NCBI GenBank assembly: GCA_023407175.1
Contig: JAEYMU010000052.1
Coordinates: forward strand, 1-64,000
Length of the DNA stretch: 64,000 bases
Source of the DNA: Bacillota bacterium
GTDB taxonomy: Bacteria > Bacillota_A > Clostridia > Lachnospirales > Lachnospiraceae
Reading direction: 5' to 3'
Shown: positions 52,216-61,284 of the stretch, piece by piece
How the letters are laid out: each line of letters starts with the position of its first letter
How positions within the stretch are numbered: position 1 is the stretch's first letter
Position numbers and translations under genes: made by a program
Notes under the pieces: model-generated
Database searches by the model: none
Seen by the model: only the letters and a program-made list of their open reading frames with translations
Told to the model about the DNA's origin: nothing

Positions 52216-53307
52216 ATGAGGAATTGGCTGGAGAAATCATATTTTGCAAAATGGTTTTTAATGGTTACCATGATTACTGCCGGCGTATACTTAGGATTTC
52301 GTTATCTGCTTCCTTTGATTTTTCCTTTTCTGGTGGCCTATTTTTTGGCCTGGATTATCAGGCCCGTAACGGAATCTCTTTACCGCCGTCTGAAAATACC
52401 GAGAATTGTCGGAGGAACCTTTTCTTTAGTGCTGTTGGTTGCAGTATTTGGAACAGCCTTTACTATGCTGATTAATATACTTATAAAACAGGCCATTCTG
52501 TTTATCAAAAACATTCCCATCTGGCTGAATATGATTGCCGGCAAGCTGGATGCCATCTGCGGACATTTGGATGGTGTGCTCGGCTGCGACTGTGGCACCA
52601 TCAGGGCAATGGTGGATGATAATCTGATGAAAACAGTGGATATGGTTAAGACGGACATCATGCCAAAGCTTACGAAGCATTCGATTTCAATTACCGTAAA
52701 ATTCGTGGCGTTTATCGGGGTTGTATTGATTGTGATGGTGGCAGCGGTGCTGATTGCCAAGGATTTGCCTGCGGTACGCGAACGATACGAGAGAAATCAT
52801 TTGTACCGGGAAATCCATAAGGTAACCTCAAAATTATCCGAGGCCGGTATTGCATTTTTAAGATGCCAGCTGATTATCATGACGATTGTGGCAATTATTT
52901 GCATATTCGGATTGTATCTGATTAAAAATGAATATCCGGTGCTGCTTGGGATTGGCATTGCAATTTTGGACGCCCTTCCGATTCTGGGAAGCGGTATGGT
53001 TTTCATTCCCTGGTCCATCATTATGCTGATTAATGGGGATATTTATACGGCGGCGATGCTGTTCACCATCTTTTTGGTCTGCCAGGTAGTACGTGAGATC
53101 CTGGAACCGAAGCTGATTGGTAACCGGATAGGAATTAAGCCTCTTTATACCCTGATTGCCATGTATGTGGGAGTGAAGCTGTTTGCCATCGCGGGATTTT
53201 TCCTCGGACCGATTGGTCTGCTGATCATTATTACGGTATATAAGGTACTGACAGAAAAGGCCGAGGAAGCCGCCTATGAGAAGGATGCTTCTTACAGCGG
53301 AGATTAA
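52216..53307 (+). CDS. AI-2E/YtvI-family membrane protein
   Basis: 363 residues from the ATG at 52216 (GGGGGTG upstream); a start at 52195 lies inside the terminator T run and is rejected. Seven to eight membrane helices in the AI-2E transporter layout: LLPLIFPFLVAYFLAWIIRPV, a cytoplasmic or external helical domain at about 95-165, then GIAILDALPILGSGMVFIPW and REILEPKLIGNRIGIKPLYT, the family signature. B. subtilis YtvI, a sporulation membrane protein, is the nearest named relative by pattern. A transport substrate is not known. Confidence 0.82.
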   Translation: MRNWLEKSYFAKWFLMVTMITAGVYLGFRYLLPLIFPFLVAYFLAWIIRPVTESLYRRLKIPRIVGGTFSLVLLVAVFGTAFTMLINILIKQAILFIKNIPIWLNMIAGKLDAICGHLDGVLGCDCGTIRAMVDDNLMKTVDMVKTDIMPKLTKHSISITVKFVAFIGVVLIVMVAAVLIAKDLPAVRERYERNHLYREIHKVTSKLSEAGIAFLRCQLIIMTIVAIICIFGLYLIKNEYPVLLGIGIAILDALPILGSGMVFIPWSIIMLINGDIYTAAMLFTIFLVCQVVREILEPKLIGNRIGIKPLYTLIAMYVGVKLFAIAGFFLGPIGLLIIITVYKVLTEKAEEAAYEKDASYSGD

Positions 53308-53313
53308 ATCCCC

Positions 53314-53342
53314 TTGACAAAGCGCATATTCTGTCTTAGAAT
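53314..53342 (+). promoter_or_regulatory. SigA-type promoter of the proS transcript
   Basis: TTGACA (53314-53319), a 17-bp spacer and TAGAAT (53337-53342), just before the T-box leader. Confidence 0.75.
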
Positions 53343-53348
53343 TAGCTC

Positions 53349-53624
53349 ATTATAAAGCCGAATTATATCAGCAGACAGAGCGTTGAAGAGGAATAGTAAG
53401 TAACCCTCACATCCCAGAGAGAGAAGCACAGGTGCGAGCTTCTCATGCAAGAGGTTACCCAACCGGCCTTGGAGCCTTGTATGAAAGGAAAGTAATGCTG
53501 CTTTCCCCAAAATACAACGTAGCACCGGCGTTAACGGTTCTTAAGAGAGCTGTCTAGAAGACAGCTAAGCAGGGTGGCACCGCCGAGTCTTTCGGTCCCT
53601 TTTGGGACGAAGGGCTTTTTTTAT
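53349..53624 (+). promoter_or_regulatory. T-box riboswitch, proline-specific (specifier CCA)
   Basis: The antiterminator T-box AGGGTGGCACCGC lies at 53571-53583 and the terminator (GTCCC/GGGAC nested in AGTCTTTCG/GAAGGGCT, then a T run) at 53586-53622. In stem I the AGTA side (53386-53390) is opposite GGTTAC-CCA-A, placing a CCA (Pro) specifier at 53459-53461. Uncharged tRNA-Pro would pair here and stabilise the antiterminator, switching on proS. The variable T-box base is C (TGGC), which predicts a G discriminator base in that tRNA. Confidence 0.92.
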
Positions 53625-53675
53625 TGTATCGAGTCTGTTTAATAAAATTTTGAATAAAGAATAAGGAGAGAGATT

Positions 53676-55109
53676 ATGGCACAGGATAAGAAACTGGTAG
53701 AAGCAATTACTGCCATGGATGTGGACTTTGCCCAGTGGTACACGGATGTTGTTAAGAAAGCGGAGCTGATTGAATATTCCAGCGTAAGAGGCTGTATGAT
53801 ACTTCGTCCGTTGGGTTATGCAATCTGGGAGAACATCCAGAAGGAGCTGGACACCCGGTTTAAGGCGACCGGAGTAGAGAATGTATACATGCCGATGTTC
53901 ATTCCCGAGAGCTTATTGCAAAAGGAGAAGGACCATGTGGAGGGCTTTGCCCCGGAGGTTGCCTGGGTAACCCAGGGCGGAGGTGAGCCTTTGCAGGAGA
54001 GGATGTGTGTCAGACCGACCTCCGAGACCTTGTTTTGTGATTTATATTCAAAAATTATACAATCCCACAGAGATTTGCCAAAGCTTTATAATCAGTGGTG
54101 CTCGGTAGTACGCTGGGAGAAGACCACGAGGCCATTCCTTCGTTCCATGGAATTTCTGTGGCAGGAGGGTCATACGGCTCATGCAACCGCTGAGGAAGCA
54201 GAGGAAAGAACCATTCAGATGCTGAATGTATACGCGGATTTCTGTGAGGAGATTCTGGCAATCCCGATGATTAAGGGACGCAAATCCGAGAAGGAGAAAT
54301 TCGCCGGGGCCCATTCCACCTATACAATCGAGGCCCTGATGCATGATGGTAAGGCACTCCAGTCCGGCACCAGCCATAACTTCGGCGACGGCTTTGCCCA
54401 TGCATTTGACATTCAGTATACCGACAAGAATAATACCCTGCAGTATGTTCATCAGACCTCCTGGGGTATGTCCACCAGAATTATTGGTGCGATTATCATG
54501 GTGCACGGGGATGACAGCGGTCTGGTGCTGCCACCAAGAATTGCACCCACCCAGATTATGATTATTCCAATTAATCAGAATAAAGAGGGTGTTCTTGATA
54601 AAGCAAATGAGCTGAAGGAGAAATTAAGCGTTTATCGTGTGAAGGTGGATGCCTCCGATAAGAGCCCCGGCTGGAAATTCAGCGAGCAGGAGATGCGCGG
54701 GATACCGATTCGTATTGAAATCGGACCCAAGGATATCGAGGCAAACCAGGCTGTTATTGTAAGAAGGGATACCAGGGAAAAGCTGATAGTATCGCTGGAT
54801 GACATTGCAGCAAAGGCCGGTGAGATTCTTGAGATCATGCAAAAGGATATGCTGGAGAAGGCAAGAAACCATCGGGATACCCATACCTATACCGCTGTCA
54901 ATATGGAGGAGCTGCAAACCCTTGCGGCAGAAAAGCCCGGCTTTATTAAAGCAATGTGGTGCCAGGAGGAGGCCTGCGAGAATGAAATCAAGGAGAAGGC
55001 CGGATTGTCCTCCCGCTGTATGCCCTTTGAGCAGGAGCATCTGGCAGATACCTGTGTATGCTGCGGTAAGCCAGCCAAGGCTATGACCTACTGGGGAAAA
55101 GCATATTAA
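53676..55109 (+). CDS. proS: Prolyl-tRNA synthetase, archaeal/eukaryotic type
   Basis: 477 residues, the length of the short archaeal/eukaryotic-type ProRS that lacks the editing insertion of bacterial ProRS. Class II motifs are clear: motif 1 region ([20 protein letters not shown]), motif 2 (RPTSETLF...[26 protein letters not shown]) and motif 3 ([17 protein letters not shown]). The C-terminal zinc-binding-like segment ([11 protein letters not shown] with MTYWGKAY end) is also of that type. It attaches proline to tRNA-Pro. Control by the T-box leader couples expression to proline charging. Confidence 0.95.
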   Translation: MAQDKKLVEAITAMDVDFAQWYTDVVKKAELIEYSSVRGCMILRPLGYAIWENIQKELDTRFKATGVENVYMPMFIPESLLQKEKDHVEGFAPEVAWVTQGGGEPLQERMCVRPTSETLFCDLYSKIIQSHRDLPKLYNQWCSVVRWEKTTRPFLRSMEFLWQEGHTAHATAEEAEERTIQMLNVYADFCEEILAIPMIKGRKSEKEKFAGAHSTYTIEALMHDGKALQSGTSHNFGDGFAHAFDIQYTDKNNTLQYVHQTSWGMSTRIIGAIIMVHGDDSGLVLPPRIAPTQIMIIPINQNKEGVLDKANELKEKLSVYRVKVDASDKSPGWKFSEQEMRGIPIRIEIGPKDIEANQAVIVRRDTREKLIVSLDDIAAKAGEILEIMQKDMLEKARNHRDTHTYTAVNMEELQTLAAEKPGFIKAMWCQEEACENEIKEKAGLSSRCMPFEQEHLADTCVCCGKPAKAMTYWGKAY

Positions 55110-55177
55110 GAGAGCTGCAGCATAATCATCATAGCCGGTCGTCACCCGGATATACTCTGAAAAGAAGGAGATGACTG

Positions 55178-56053
55178 ATGAAACAACAGTTCACAGAAAT
55201 GCAGCTTATTGAAAAAGGCTGGTCATCTGATCAAAAATTTTGCGCTTTACGGTTGGATGGCAGTAAGGTTCTATATCGGGTATCTCCGGCAGATCAGTAC
55301 CACAGAAAAAAAACAGAATATGAAATGATGCTACAAGTGGCTGCTCTGGATGTATCCATGTGCCAGCCGTTGGAATTCGGTATCTGTGATGAGGGTGTTT
55401 ATTCAGTTCAAAGCTGGATTGAGGGTGAGGATGCCCAGGACATTATTCCGTTGCTATCCGATACGGATGCTTATGCTTATGGGCTTGAAGCCGGCAAAAG
55501 TTTAAGGAAGATTCATTCAATTCCGGCGCCTGCCTGCCAAGAGGATTGGGAAAGCCGGTTTAACCGGAAAATTGACCATAAAATCAAAGGTTATATCAAT
55601 TGCCCGCTTAAATTTAACGGTGCAGAGCAAATGATGGAATATATCAACGCAAACCGGCAATTGCTCAAGCACCGTCCACAGACCTACCAGCATGGTGATT
55701 ATCACATCGGCAATATGATGATTGATTCTTCCGGCAAGCTGGTAATCATTGATTTTAACAGGTGCGACTTTGGAGATCCCTGGGAGGAGTTTAACTGCAT
55801 TGTCTGGTGTGCACAAAAAAGCCCGTTTTTTGCAAGTGGCATGCTTAACGGTTATTTTAACGATATCGTACCGGAAGATTTTTGGAAACTGTTGGAATTG
55901 TATATTTTCAACAATACGCTTTCCGCAGTTTGTTGGATAATTCCGTTTGGACAGAGCCAAACGGATATCATGCTAAAGCAGGCGGAGGAGGTACTGGAAT
56001 GGTACGGGGATATGAAAAATCCTATTCCGACATGGTACTTTAAGGTTTATTAA
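55178..56053 (+). CDS. APH-family phosphotransferase
   Basis: 291 residues behind AAGGAGATG. N-lobe signature KVLYRVSPADQYHRKKTEYEMM, hinge VQSWIEGEDA, catalytic loop QHGDYHIGNMM and metal-binding IIDFNRCDFGDPWEEF are all present, so it should be an active small-molecule kinase. Similar genes are common in Firmicutes with unknown substrates; the aminoglycoside name is only a family name. Its relation to the second APH-fold gene at 3.5 kb is distant by eye. It lies alone between proS and cca. Confidence 0.82.
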   Translation: MKQQFTEMQLIEKGWSSDQKFCALRLDGSKVLYRVSPADQYHRKKTEYEMMLQVAALDVSMCQPLEFGICDEGVYSVQSWIEGEDAQDIIPLLSDTDAYAYGLEAGKSLRKIHSIPAPACQEDWESRFNRKIDHKIKGYINCPLKFNGAEQMMEYINANRQLLKHRPQTYQHGDYHIGNMMIDSSGKLVIIDFNRCDFGDPWEEFNCIVWCAQKSPFFASGMLNGYFNDIVPEDFWKLLELYIFNNTLSAVCWIIPFGQSQTDIMLKQAEEVLEWYGDMKNPIPTWYFKVY

Positions 56054-56140
56054 CTGTAATTATGCTGAAGACCATCAGTGATGACAGATAACATCACCAG
56101 CAGTCAATTAGGCAATTTATTGTAGATTGGGAGGCTGCCT

Positions 56141-57499
56141 ATGGATTTTCATATTCCGGAAAAAGTAAATATTATCATAGAGGAACTTAACCGGCAGGGC
56201 TTTGAGGCTTATGCCGTGGGTGGCTGCGTCCGTGACATGGTGCTGGGAAGGGAGCCGGAGGACTGGGATATCACGACCTCCGCCAAGCCTCTGGAGGTTA
56301 AGAAGCTATTTCGAAGAACGGTGGATACCGGAATTCAGCACGGTACGGTAACGGTATTATTAGATAAGGAGCATTTTGAAGTAACCACCTACCGTCTTGA
56401 CGGGATTTATGAGGATAACCGCCATCCGAAGGAGGTTTCCTTTACCTCCAGCCTGACCGAAGATTTAAAACGCCGGGATTTCACCATTAACGCAATGGCC
56501 TATAATGAGAGGGAAGGCTTTGTCGATCTGTTCGGGGGACTTGCGGATATAGAGAAGGGGATCATCCGCTGTGTGGGCAGTGCCACGGAACGTTTTGATG
56601 AGGATGCCTTAAGAATACTGCGTGCCATACGTTTTTCTGCTCAGCTTGGCTTTGCCATTGAAGAAGAGACCTTGAAGGCTATCAGGGATAAAGCGGCCCA
56701 TTTAAGCCATATCAGTGCGGAACGGATTCGTGCGGAATTAACAAAGCTTTTGCTGTCGGAGCATCCGGACAGACTTCGCACCCTTTATGAGACAGGGATT
56801 ACTGCTGTTATACTTCCGGAATTTGACCGGATGATGGTAACACCCCAAAAGAATATCCACCATATCTATAATGTGGGAGAGCATACCATCAGAGCAGTGG
56901 AGGAGGTCGCAGAAGGCCCCGGGAGAGACCATTTTACCATTGCTGAGAGATCAGTGCTGCGTTGGACCATGCTGCTGCATGATATTGAGAAGCCATCAAC
57001 CATAAGTCTTGGGAAGGATGGACAGAATCATTTCTACGGACATCAGGAAAAGGGCGCAATCACCGCAAAGAATATCTTAAAACGGCTGAAATTTGACAAT
57101 GATACCCTGGACAGTGTTACCCATCTGATTCGCTGGCATGATTACCGGTTTGTACTAACCCCGGCCGGTATGCGAAAGGCGGCGGCTAAAATCGGCAAGG
57201 ATTATATGGAGCTGTTGTTTGAAGTAAACCGCGCCGATACCTCGGCGAAGAATCCGGAGCATACGCAGGAAAAATTCGAGAAGCTTAAGGAAGCAAGAAA
57301 GCTCTATGCTCAGATTCTTGATAAGCAGGAATGCGTCAGCCTAAAGGAGCTGGCGGTAAACGGAAGGGACCTGATTGAGGAGGGTTTTCAGCCGGGGAAG
57401 GAGCTGGGAGATATTCTGAACCGCCTCCTGGAGGCAGTAATTGAACATCCGGAGTTAAATCAGAAGGAAACCCTGCTTGAAATGGTAAAACGTATGTAA
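56141..57499 (+). CDS. cca: CCA tRNA nucleotidyltransferase with HD domain
   Basis: 452 residues. The class II nucleotidyltransferase head has YAVGGCVRDMVLGREPEDWDI with the metal-binding Asp pair, then HGTVTVLLDKEHFEVTTYR and RRDFTINAMAYN (the template region). The second half has an HD-type motif (MLLHDIEKPSTIS, HFYGHQEKGA). The enzyme adds or repairs the 3' CCA of tRNAs without a template. The HD domain often gives phosphohydrolase activity. Its location after proS fits general translation upkeep. Confidence 0.93.
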   Translation: MDFHIPEKVNIIIEELNRQGFEAYAVGGCVRDMVLGREPEDWDITTSAKPLEVKKLFRRTVDTGIQHGTVTVLLDKEHFEVTTYRLDGIYEDNRHPKEVSFTSSLTEDLKRRDFTINAMAYNEREGFVDLFGGLADIEKGIIRCVGSATERFDEDALRILRAIRFSAQLGFAIEEETLKAIRDKAAHLSHISAERIRAELTKLLLSEHPDRLRTLYETGITAVILPEFDRMMVTPQKNIHHIYNVGEHTIRAVEEVAEGPGRDHFTIAERSVLRWTMLLHDIEKPSTISLGKDGQNHFYGHQEKGAITAKNILKRLKFDNDTLDSVTHLIRWHDYRFVLTPAGMRKAAAKIGKDYMELLFEVNRADTSAKNPEHTQEKFEKLKEARKLYAQILDKQECVSLKELAVNGRDLIEEGFQPGKELGDILNRLLEAVIEHPELNQKETLLEMVKRM

Positions 57500-57577
57500 G
57501 CCCTGACTCTTGGTCAGATGAGATAGTAAAACAACCCGGTTTTTATCAGGGGGTTAATAAGGAAGCTCTCGGTTTTA

Positions 57578-57611
57578 AAAAGTCGTAGGATTTTTAAGTC
57601 CTGCGGCTTTT
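57578..57611 (+). terminator. Terminator after cca
   Basis: AAAAGTCGTAGGA pairs with TCCTGCGGCTTTT (some G-T pairs), followed by CTTTT; a second small hairpin lies at 57504-57518. Confidence 0.65.
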
Positions 57612-57625
57612 CTTTTGCTCCATTT

Positions 57626-57868
57626 CTATTTAATTTCTTGCTCGATGTTATCAAAAAGCTTGCTGTCGAAAAATTCCCGAAGCGTTATTTCTAACCCGTC
57701 ACATAATTTTTGTATGGAAACAATACCGGGATTTTGGCTTTTTGCATTAAGCATACTATAAATGGTGGATGGGGATATACCAGATATATTGGCTAATGCA
57801 TTAATTGCAATACCTTTATTTTCGCATAGCTCGACAATTCTATTTGCAACTGCTTCTTTCGCATTCAT
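57626..57868 (-). CDS. Small XRE-family repressor
   Basis: 80 residues from the ATG at 57868, with GGAGG upstream. Almost the entire protein is an XRE helix-turn-helix (NRIVELCENKGIAINALANI, GISPSTIYSMLNAKSQNPGI, IQKLCDGLEITLREFFD), with a short acidic tail. The frame continues upstream but that part lacks protein character. It is divergent from the small gene at 58017 across an operator-rich 148 bp, the layout of phage-type repressor switches and of self-regulated XRE pairs. Confidence 0.82.
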   Translation of the reverse strand: MNAKEAVANRIVELCENKGIAINALANISGISPSTIYSMLNAKSQNPGIVSIQKLCDGLEITLREFFDSKLFDNIEQEIK

Positions 57869-57924
57869 ATGCTCTCTACCTCCTATATACAATAGGTGCC
57901 ATGTAATAATAATCGTATAAAAAC

Positions 57925-57992
57925 TTGGGATATATCGAGTGGGATATATCGTATATTTATAGTTTATGTGATATAGTTGGGATATATCCCAA
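57925..57992. promoter_or_regulatory. Triple operator in the divergent XRE promoter region
   Basis: GGGATATATC occurs at 57927-57936, 57941-57950 (14 bp apart) and 57979-57988. The third copy is completed to a perfect 16-bp palindrome, TTGGGATATATCCCAA (57977-57992). The copies fill the space between the two divergent start codons and overlap any promoter (e.g. TATAGT at 57972-57977). Confidence 0.75.
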
Positions 57993-58016
57993 AAACAAAA
58001 GAAAAGAGGTAATTTC

Positions 58017-58235
58017 ATGAACAATTTAAAAGGGAGAATGGCAATAGAAAAATTAGCAAGGCAACGGGGAATCAGCATCCAGGAAATAAAGGATGAAATA
58101 AATATTGCGATTGAAATGGGAATGAGAAATCCGGATATTTCTGTTCAGCAGTATTGGAGAAAAATCCCTTGTAAAGGAGCTAAGCCAACCCCTGAGGAGT
58201 TAATCACATATTTTTCAAAGCAAGTTGAAAAATAA
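58017..58235 (+). CDS. Small helical protein of unknown function, divergent from XRE repressor
   Basis: 72 residues behind AAGAGG. The sequence (MAIEKLARQRGISIQEIKDE, then a helix, WRKIPCKGAKPTPEELITYF) resembles small sporulation-control-like proteins, with an N-terminal helix-turn-helix-like stretch and a PTPEE motif. Its length and charge pattern suit a DNA- or protein-binding regulator. I cannot name a family with confidence. It is expressed from the same operator region as the XRE gene, so the two are probably regulated together. Confidence 0.65.
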   Translation: MNNLKGRMAIEKLARQRGISIQEIKDEINIAIEMGMRNPDISVQQYWRKIPCKGAKPTPEELITYFSKQVEK

Positions 58236-58338
58236 TGTTTAACTTATTTTTCCTAAGGCTTTTTTTATATTCATTAATTTATAATTCCTATCATAATATT
58301 AGAAAGACGGGTTTAGCGTCAGGTAGGAGGGGTCAGCC

Positions 58339-59424
58339 ATGGAGGATAGAAGCCAGGAAGCATTAAAAGAATATCATCTGAAAATTTATAACACATACCG
58401 AGCCAGGGGCGCCTTTTTGCTGGAAACCGACTGTGGTTTGAAGCTGTTTAAATGTTTTGAGGGCTCTAAGAACAGGGCCGTGTTTGAGAATAAGGTAAAG
58501 GAGCATCTGGCGCTTCATGGTTATCCGAATACAGATTTATTCGTAAAAACAATGGACGATGAGCTGGTCTCACAAGACAGTGTGGGCTGCTCGTATATTA
58601 TGAAAAACTGGTACTGGGGCGAGGAATGCAATTTGAAGGAATTACCTCAGATCGAAGCGGCGGCGTCTAATCTGGCAAGACTCCACTGTGTCCTGTGTAA
58701 TGTGGATTTTACAAAGGAACAGCTGGAGCATAACATCTCTCCCGACCTTACGGAAACCTTTGATAAACGCAACCGGGAACTTAAGCGGGTCAAGGCCTAT
58801 ATCCGGGAAAAGAGACAGAAAAATGAATTTGAACTGCTTTATCTGAATTATTATGATGTTTTCTATGAGCAGGGGCTGACGGCAGCTGGCCGTCTGAACG
58901 GTTCGGTTTATGCGAAGCTCATGGAGGAGGCTGTAAAGGAGCGTAATGTCTGCCATGGCAATTATACCTATCATAACATAATTATGCTTAAGAATAAGGC
59001 TGATGCTGCTGCCAAGACCTATGTACCGCCCGGATGGGTGAATAAGCAGCCGGTCTGTGCGGCGGAGCTGGGGGGCGGAGGAAGCCAGGTTGCCACCACA
59101 AATTTTGAAAAAAGCTATATAGGACTTCAAATATCGGATTTGTACCAGTTTATTCGTAAGGTAATGGAGAAAAACGACTGGGATATTCTATACGGAAGTA
59201 ATATTATAGAAGCCTATGACCGGGTGAAGCCGATTAACAGGGAGGAGCTTAATATCCTGTATCTGCTTTTGCTATACCCGGAGAAGTTTTGGAAGATCAC
59301 GAATTTTTATTATAACAGCAAGAAATCCTGGGTATCGGGACGCAATATCCAGAAGCTGAACACGATAGGAGAGCAGAATTCAAAGAAGGAGATTTTTTTA
59401 AAAAAGCTGGAGGGGATTCTTTAG
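58339..59424 (+). CDS. CotS-family spore coat protein, kinase fold with substituted catalytic residues
   Basis: 361 residues. The N lobe starts with RGAFLLETDCGLKLFKCFEG and the family pattern continues to the catalytic loop. Active members read HxD...N and DxD; here the loop is CHGNYTYHNI (His206, Asn208, Asn213) and the metal motif reads TNFEKS (Asn255, Glu257). Both key Asp residues are Asn, so phosphotransfer is unlikely. The end (ISDLYQFIRKVMEKNDWD and YPEKFWKITNFYYNSKKSW) is typical of CotS/YutH proteins of the spore coat. A glycine-rich insertion (ELGGGGSQVA) precedes the metal motif. It is probably made in the mother cell during sporulation. Confidence 0.85.
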   Translation: MEDRSQEALKEYHLKIYNTYRARGAFLLETDCGLKLFKCFEGSKNRAVFENKVKEHLALHGYPNTDLFVKTMDDELVSQDSVGCSYIMKNWYWGEECNLKELPQIEAAASNLARLHCVLCNVDFTKEQLEHNISPDLTETFDKRNRELKRVKAYIREKRQKNEFELLYLNYYDVFYEQGLTAAGRLNGSVYAKLMEEAVKERNVCHGNYTYHNIIMLKNKADAAAKTYVPPGWVNKQPVCAAELGGGGSQVATTNFEKSYIGLQISDLYQFIRKVMEKNDWDILYGSNIIEAYDRVKPINREELNILYLLLLYPEKFWKITNFYYNSKKSWVSGRNIQKLNTIGEQNSKKEIFLKKLEGIL

Positions 59425-59514
59425 TACAGCATGCGTAAAAAATCTGTACATAGTTCCGCGGATAATTTTTCGTTTCTGTCAATGTGAGGTTTTAAGAAGG
59501 ACTTAATTCACGGA

Positions 59515-59543
59515 TTGAATAAACCGTTCGGGTAGGCTATAAT
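59515..59543 (+). promoter_or_regulatory. Promoter of the PEGA-domain gene
   Basis: TTGAAT (59515-59520), a 17-bp spacer and TATAAT (59538-59543). It overlaps the ATG at 59542, ruling out that codon as the start of this transcript's protein. Confidence 0.65.
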
Positions 59544-59589
59544 GAATACAGATGATTTGGTGAGGTACATACGTTGGAGGAAGCTGTCG

Positions 59590-61044
59590 ATGAAGGAACT
59601 TATGAAGCATATGAAAGTGAATACGAGGCCAATTATGCTGGTTATAACGGGACTTTGCTTTTTGTCCGTGGTATTGGCGGCAACCATCATAGCCTCTGCC
59701 CAAAATATGAAAAATTACACAGGAGTTAACAACGGTCTGAGCCTGCCGGGTAAGACCGTTCAGGCTACGCAGGCACCTGACGAGGGTGATAAGCTGCTGG
59801 CTGTGGTTGAGAAGCTTGATACGGAGAATAAGCAGATCACATTATTTGATGTGGAGCAGCAGAAGCTGTTGGTACTTACCTATACGGGCGGTACTAATAT
59901 TACAGATAAATATGATCAGGTTATATCCATGAGTCAGATTGATACCGGAATTATGGTGGATGCCTCCTATAATCCCGCTAATTCCAGGCTGGTCAGCATG
60001 AATGTTTCCAAGAAAGCATGGAAATATCCGAATGTCAATAATATGAGTATAAATAAGACGGACCAGATTATGAAAATTGCCTCGAAAAAGTATAAATACA
60101 CGGGGGATCTCTTTGTGCTGGACGGCAAAGACAGGGCTAAGGTTGACGATTTGGCAGAGCAGGATGTGCTTACGGTCTGGGGCTATGAGGAAACAATCTG
60201 GTCGATTACCGTAACAAAGGGCCACGGTATTGTAAAGCTTGAGGATTATGAGGACTATCTGGGAGATATCATCTCCATCGGGTATGAATCCATGCTTCAG
60301 ATAACGGAGGACCTTGCCGTTACAGTCCGGGAAGGAACCTTTAATCTGACGGTGGAAAATGGAAAATACAGTGCAACAAAAAGTGTGACAGTAATCCGCA
60401 ATGAGGTGAGCTATGTTTCCCTTGCGGATATCGGTCCGGTAGGTCTAAAGCAGAGTGAGGTTACCTTCCAGATAACTCCCTTTGGCGCAGACCTGTATGT
60501 TGACGGAAAGCTGACCTCCTACTCGGAGCCGGTGGAATTAAGCTATGGCAAGCATACTGTGAAGGCTTCTCTTGGAGGCTATACTACCTATAATGGAAGC
60601 ATCGAGGTGGATTCCGAGGGAAAGACGATTAAGATAGACCTGCCGGAGGCTGGCAGTAACGCTTCCGTATCGGTTACCGAAACGGATACAAACCAATCTA
60701 CAGATACAGACTCTACTGATAATACAGGCACCTCCACGGATGGCAATACCTCTGGCAGCGGAGAGGATACGCAGTACTCCTATGAAGACACGGATTATAC
60801 CCTGGATGACGGCGATTCACTGGACGCTGACCACAAGATTTATATTAAGGCACCAAGCGGTGCTTCGGTCTATCTGGATGGCCAGTATATGGGAACGGCA
60901 CCTTGTAAATTTGATAAAATTATCGGAAATCATGTTCTGACCTTTATACAGGAAGGCTATGAGACGACGAGCTATACGGTAGATGTGTCGGATGACGGTC
61001 TGGATGCATATTTCACCTTTCCTGACCTTACGGAGTCAGAGTAG
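59590..61044 (+). CDS. Membrane-anchored protein with two PEGA domains
   Basis: 484 residues from the ATG at 59590, with GGAGG nine bases upstream. One N-terminal transmembrane helix (about 13-36) is followed by an extracytoplasmic region: a beta-rich domain (about 60-235), a first PEGA domain (about 300-365, GADLYVDGKLTSYSEPVELS), a Ser/Thr/Asp-rich linker and a second PEGA domain (about 415-475, GASVYLDGQYMGTAPCKFDK). PEGA modules are small surface beta sandwiches. The protein is probably a spore or envelope structural or sensor component; the function is unknown. Confidence 0.75.
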   Translation: MKELMKHMKVNTRPIMLVITGLCFLSVVLAATIIASAQNMKNYTGVNNGLSLPGKTVQATQAPDEGDKLLAVVEKLDTENKQITLFDVEQQKLLVLTYTGGTNITDKYDQVISMSQIDTGIMVDASYNPANSRLVSMNVSKKAWKYPNVNNMSINKTDQIMKIASKKYKYTGDLFVLDGKDRAKVDDLAEQDVLTVWGYEETIWSITVTKGHGIVKLEDYEDYLGDIISIGYESMLQITEDLAVTVREGTFNLTVENGKYSATKSVTVIRNEVSYVSLADIGPVGLKQSEVTFQITPFGADLYVDGKLTSYSEPVELSYGKHTVKASLGGYTTYNGSIEVDSEGKTIKIDLPEAGSNASVSVTETDTNQSTDTDSTDNTGTSTDGNTSGSGEDTQYSYEDTDYTLDDGDSLDADHKIYIKAPSGASVYLDGQYMGTAPCKFDKIIGNHVLTFIQEGYETTSYTVDVSDDGLDAYFTFPDLTESE

Positions 61045-61212
61045 CACATATTGTGAAAATAAAGAGCAATTTTCATATCTCTGATTTGAGGGCCGCCAAA
61101 GGTGGCACACGGGAGATAAAAAGCCTGCTGTTTCCTGTCAGATATCCGTGGTTTTTATATAATTCCATCACATGATGGAGCATCCTTAAGAATAGTGTCA
61201 ATCGATTTTAAA

Positions 61213-61284
61213 ACCCCTCTCTTTTCAAAACAATTATAGTAAGCTATAATGTATGTAAAATTATGGAAATGAGAGGGGCTTTTT
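61213..61284 (+). promoter_or_regulatory. Promoter inside an inverted repeat that covers the next ribosome site
   Basis: CCCCTCTC (61214-61221) is complementary to GAGAGGGG (61272-61279), the ribosome-binding site of the gene at 61285. A promoter (TTTTCA 61222-61227, TATAAT 61245-61250, 17-bp spacer) lies between the arms. Transcripts from it lack the first arm, while read-through transcripts from upstream contain both and could fold the site shut or terminate (CTTTTT follows). The region 61045-61212 holds a GCCGCC-AAA-GGTGGC hairpin near 61092-61106 and no gene. Confidence 0.5.

Noticed and set aside
59542..59589. Upstream ATG for the PEGA-domain protein
   Set aside because: It lies inside the -10 box of a good promoter and has no ribosome site.
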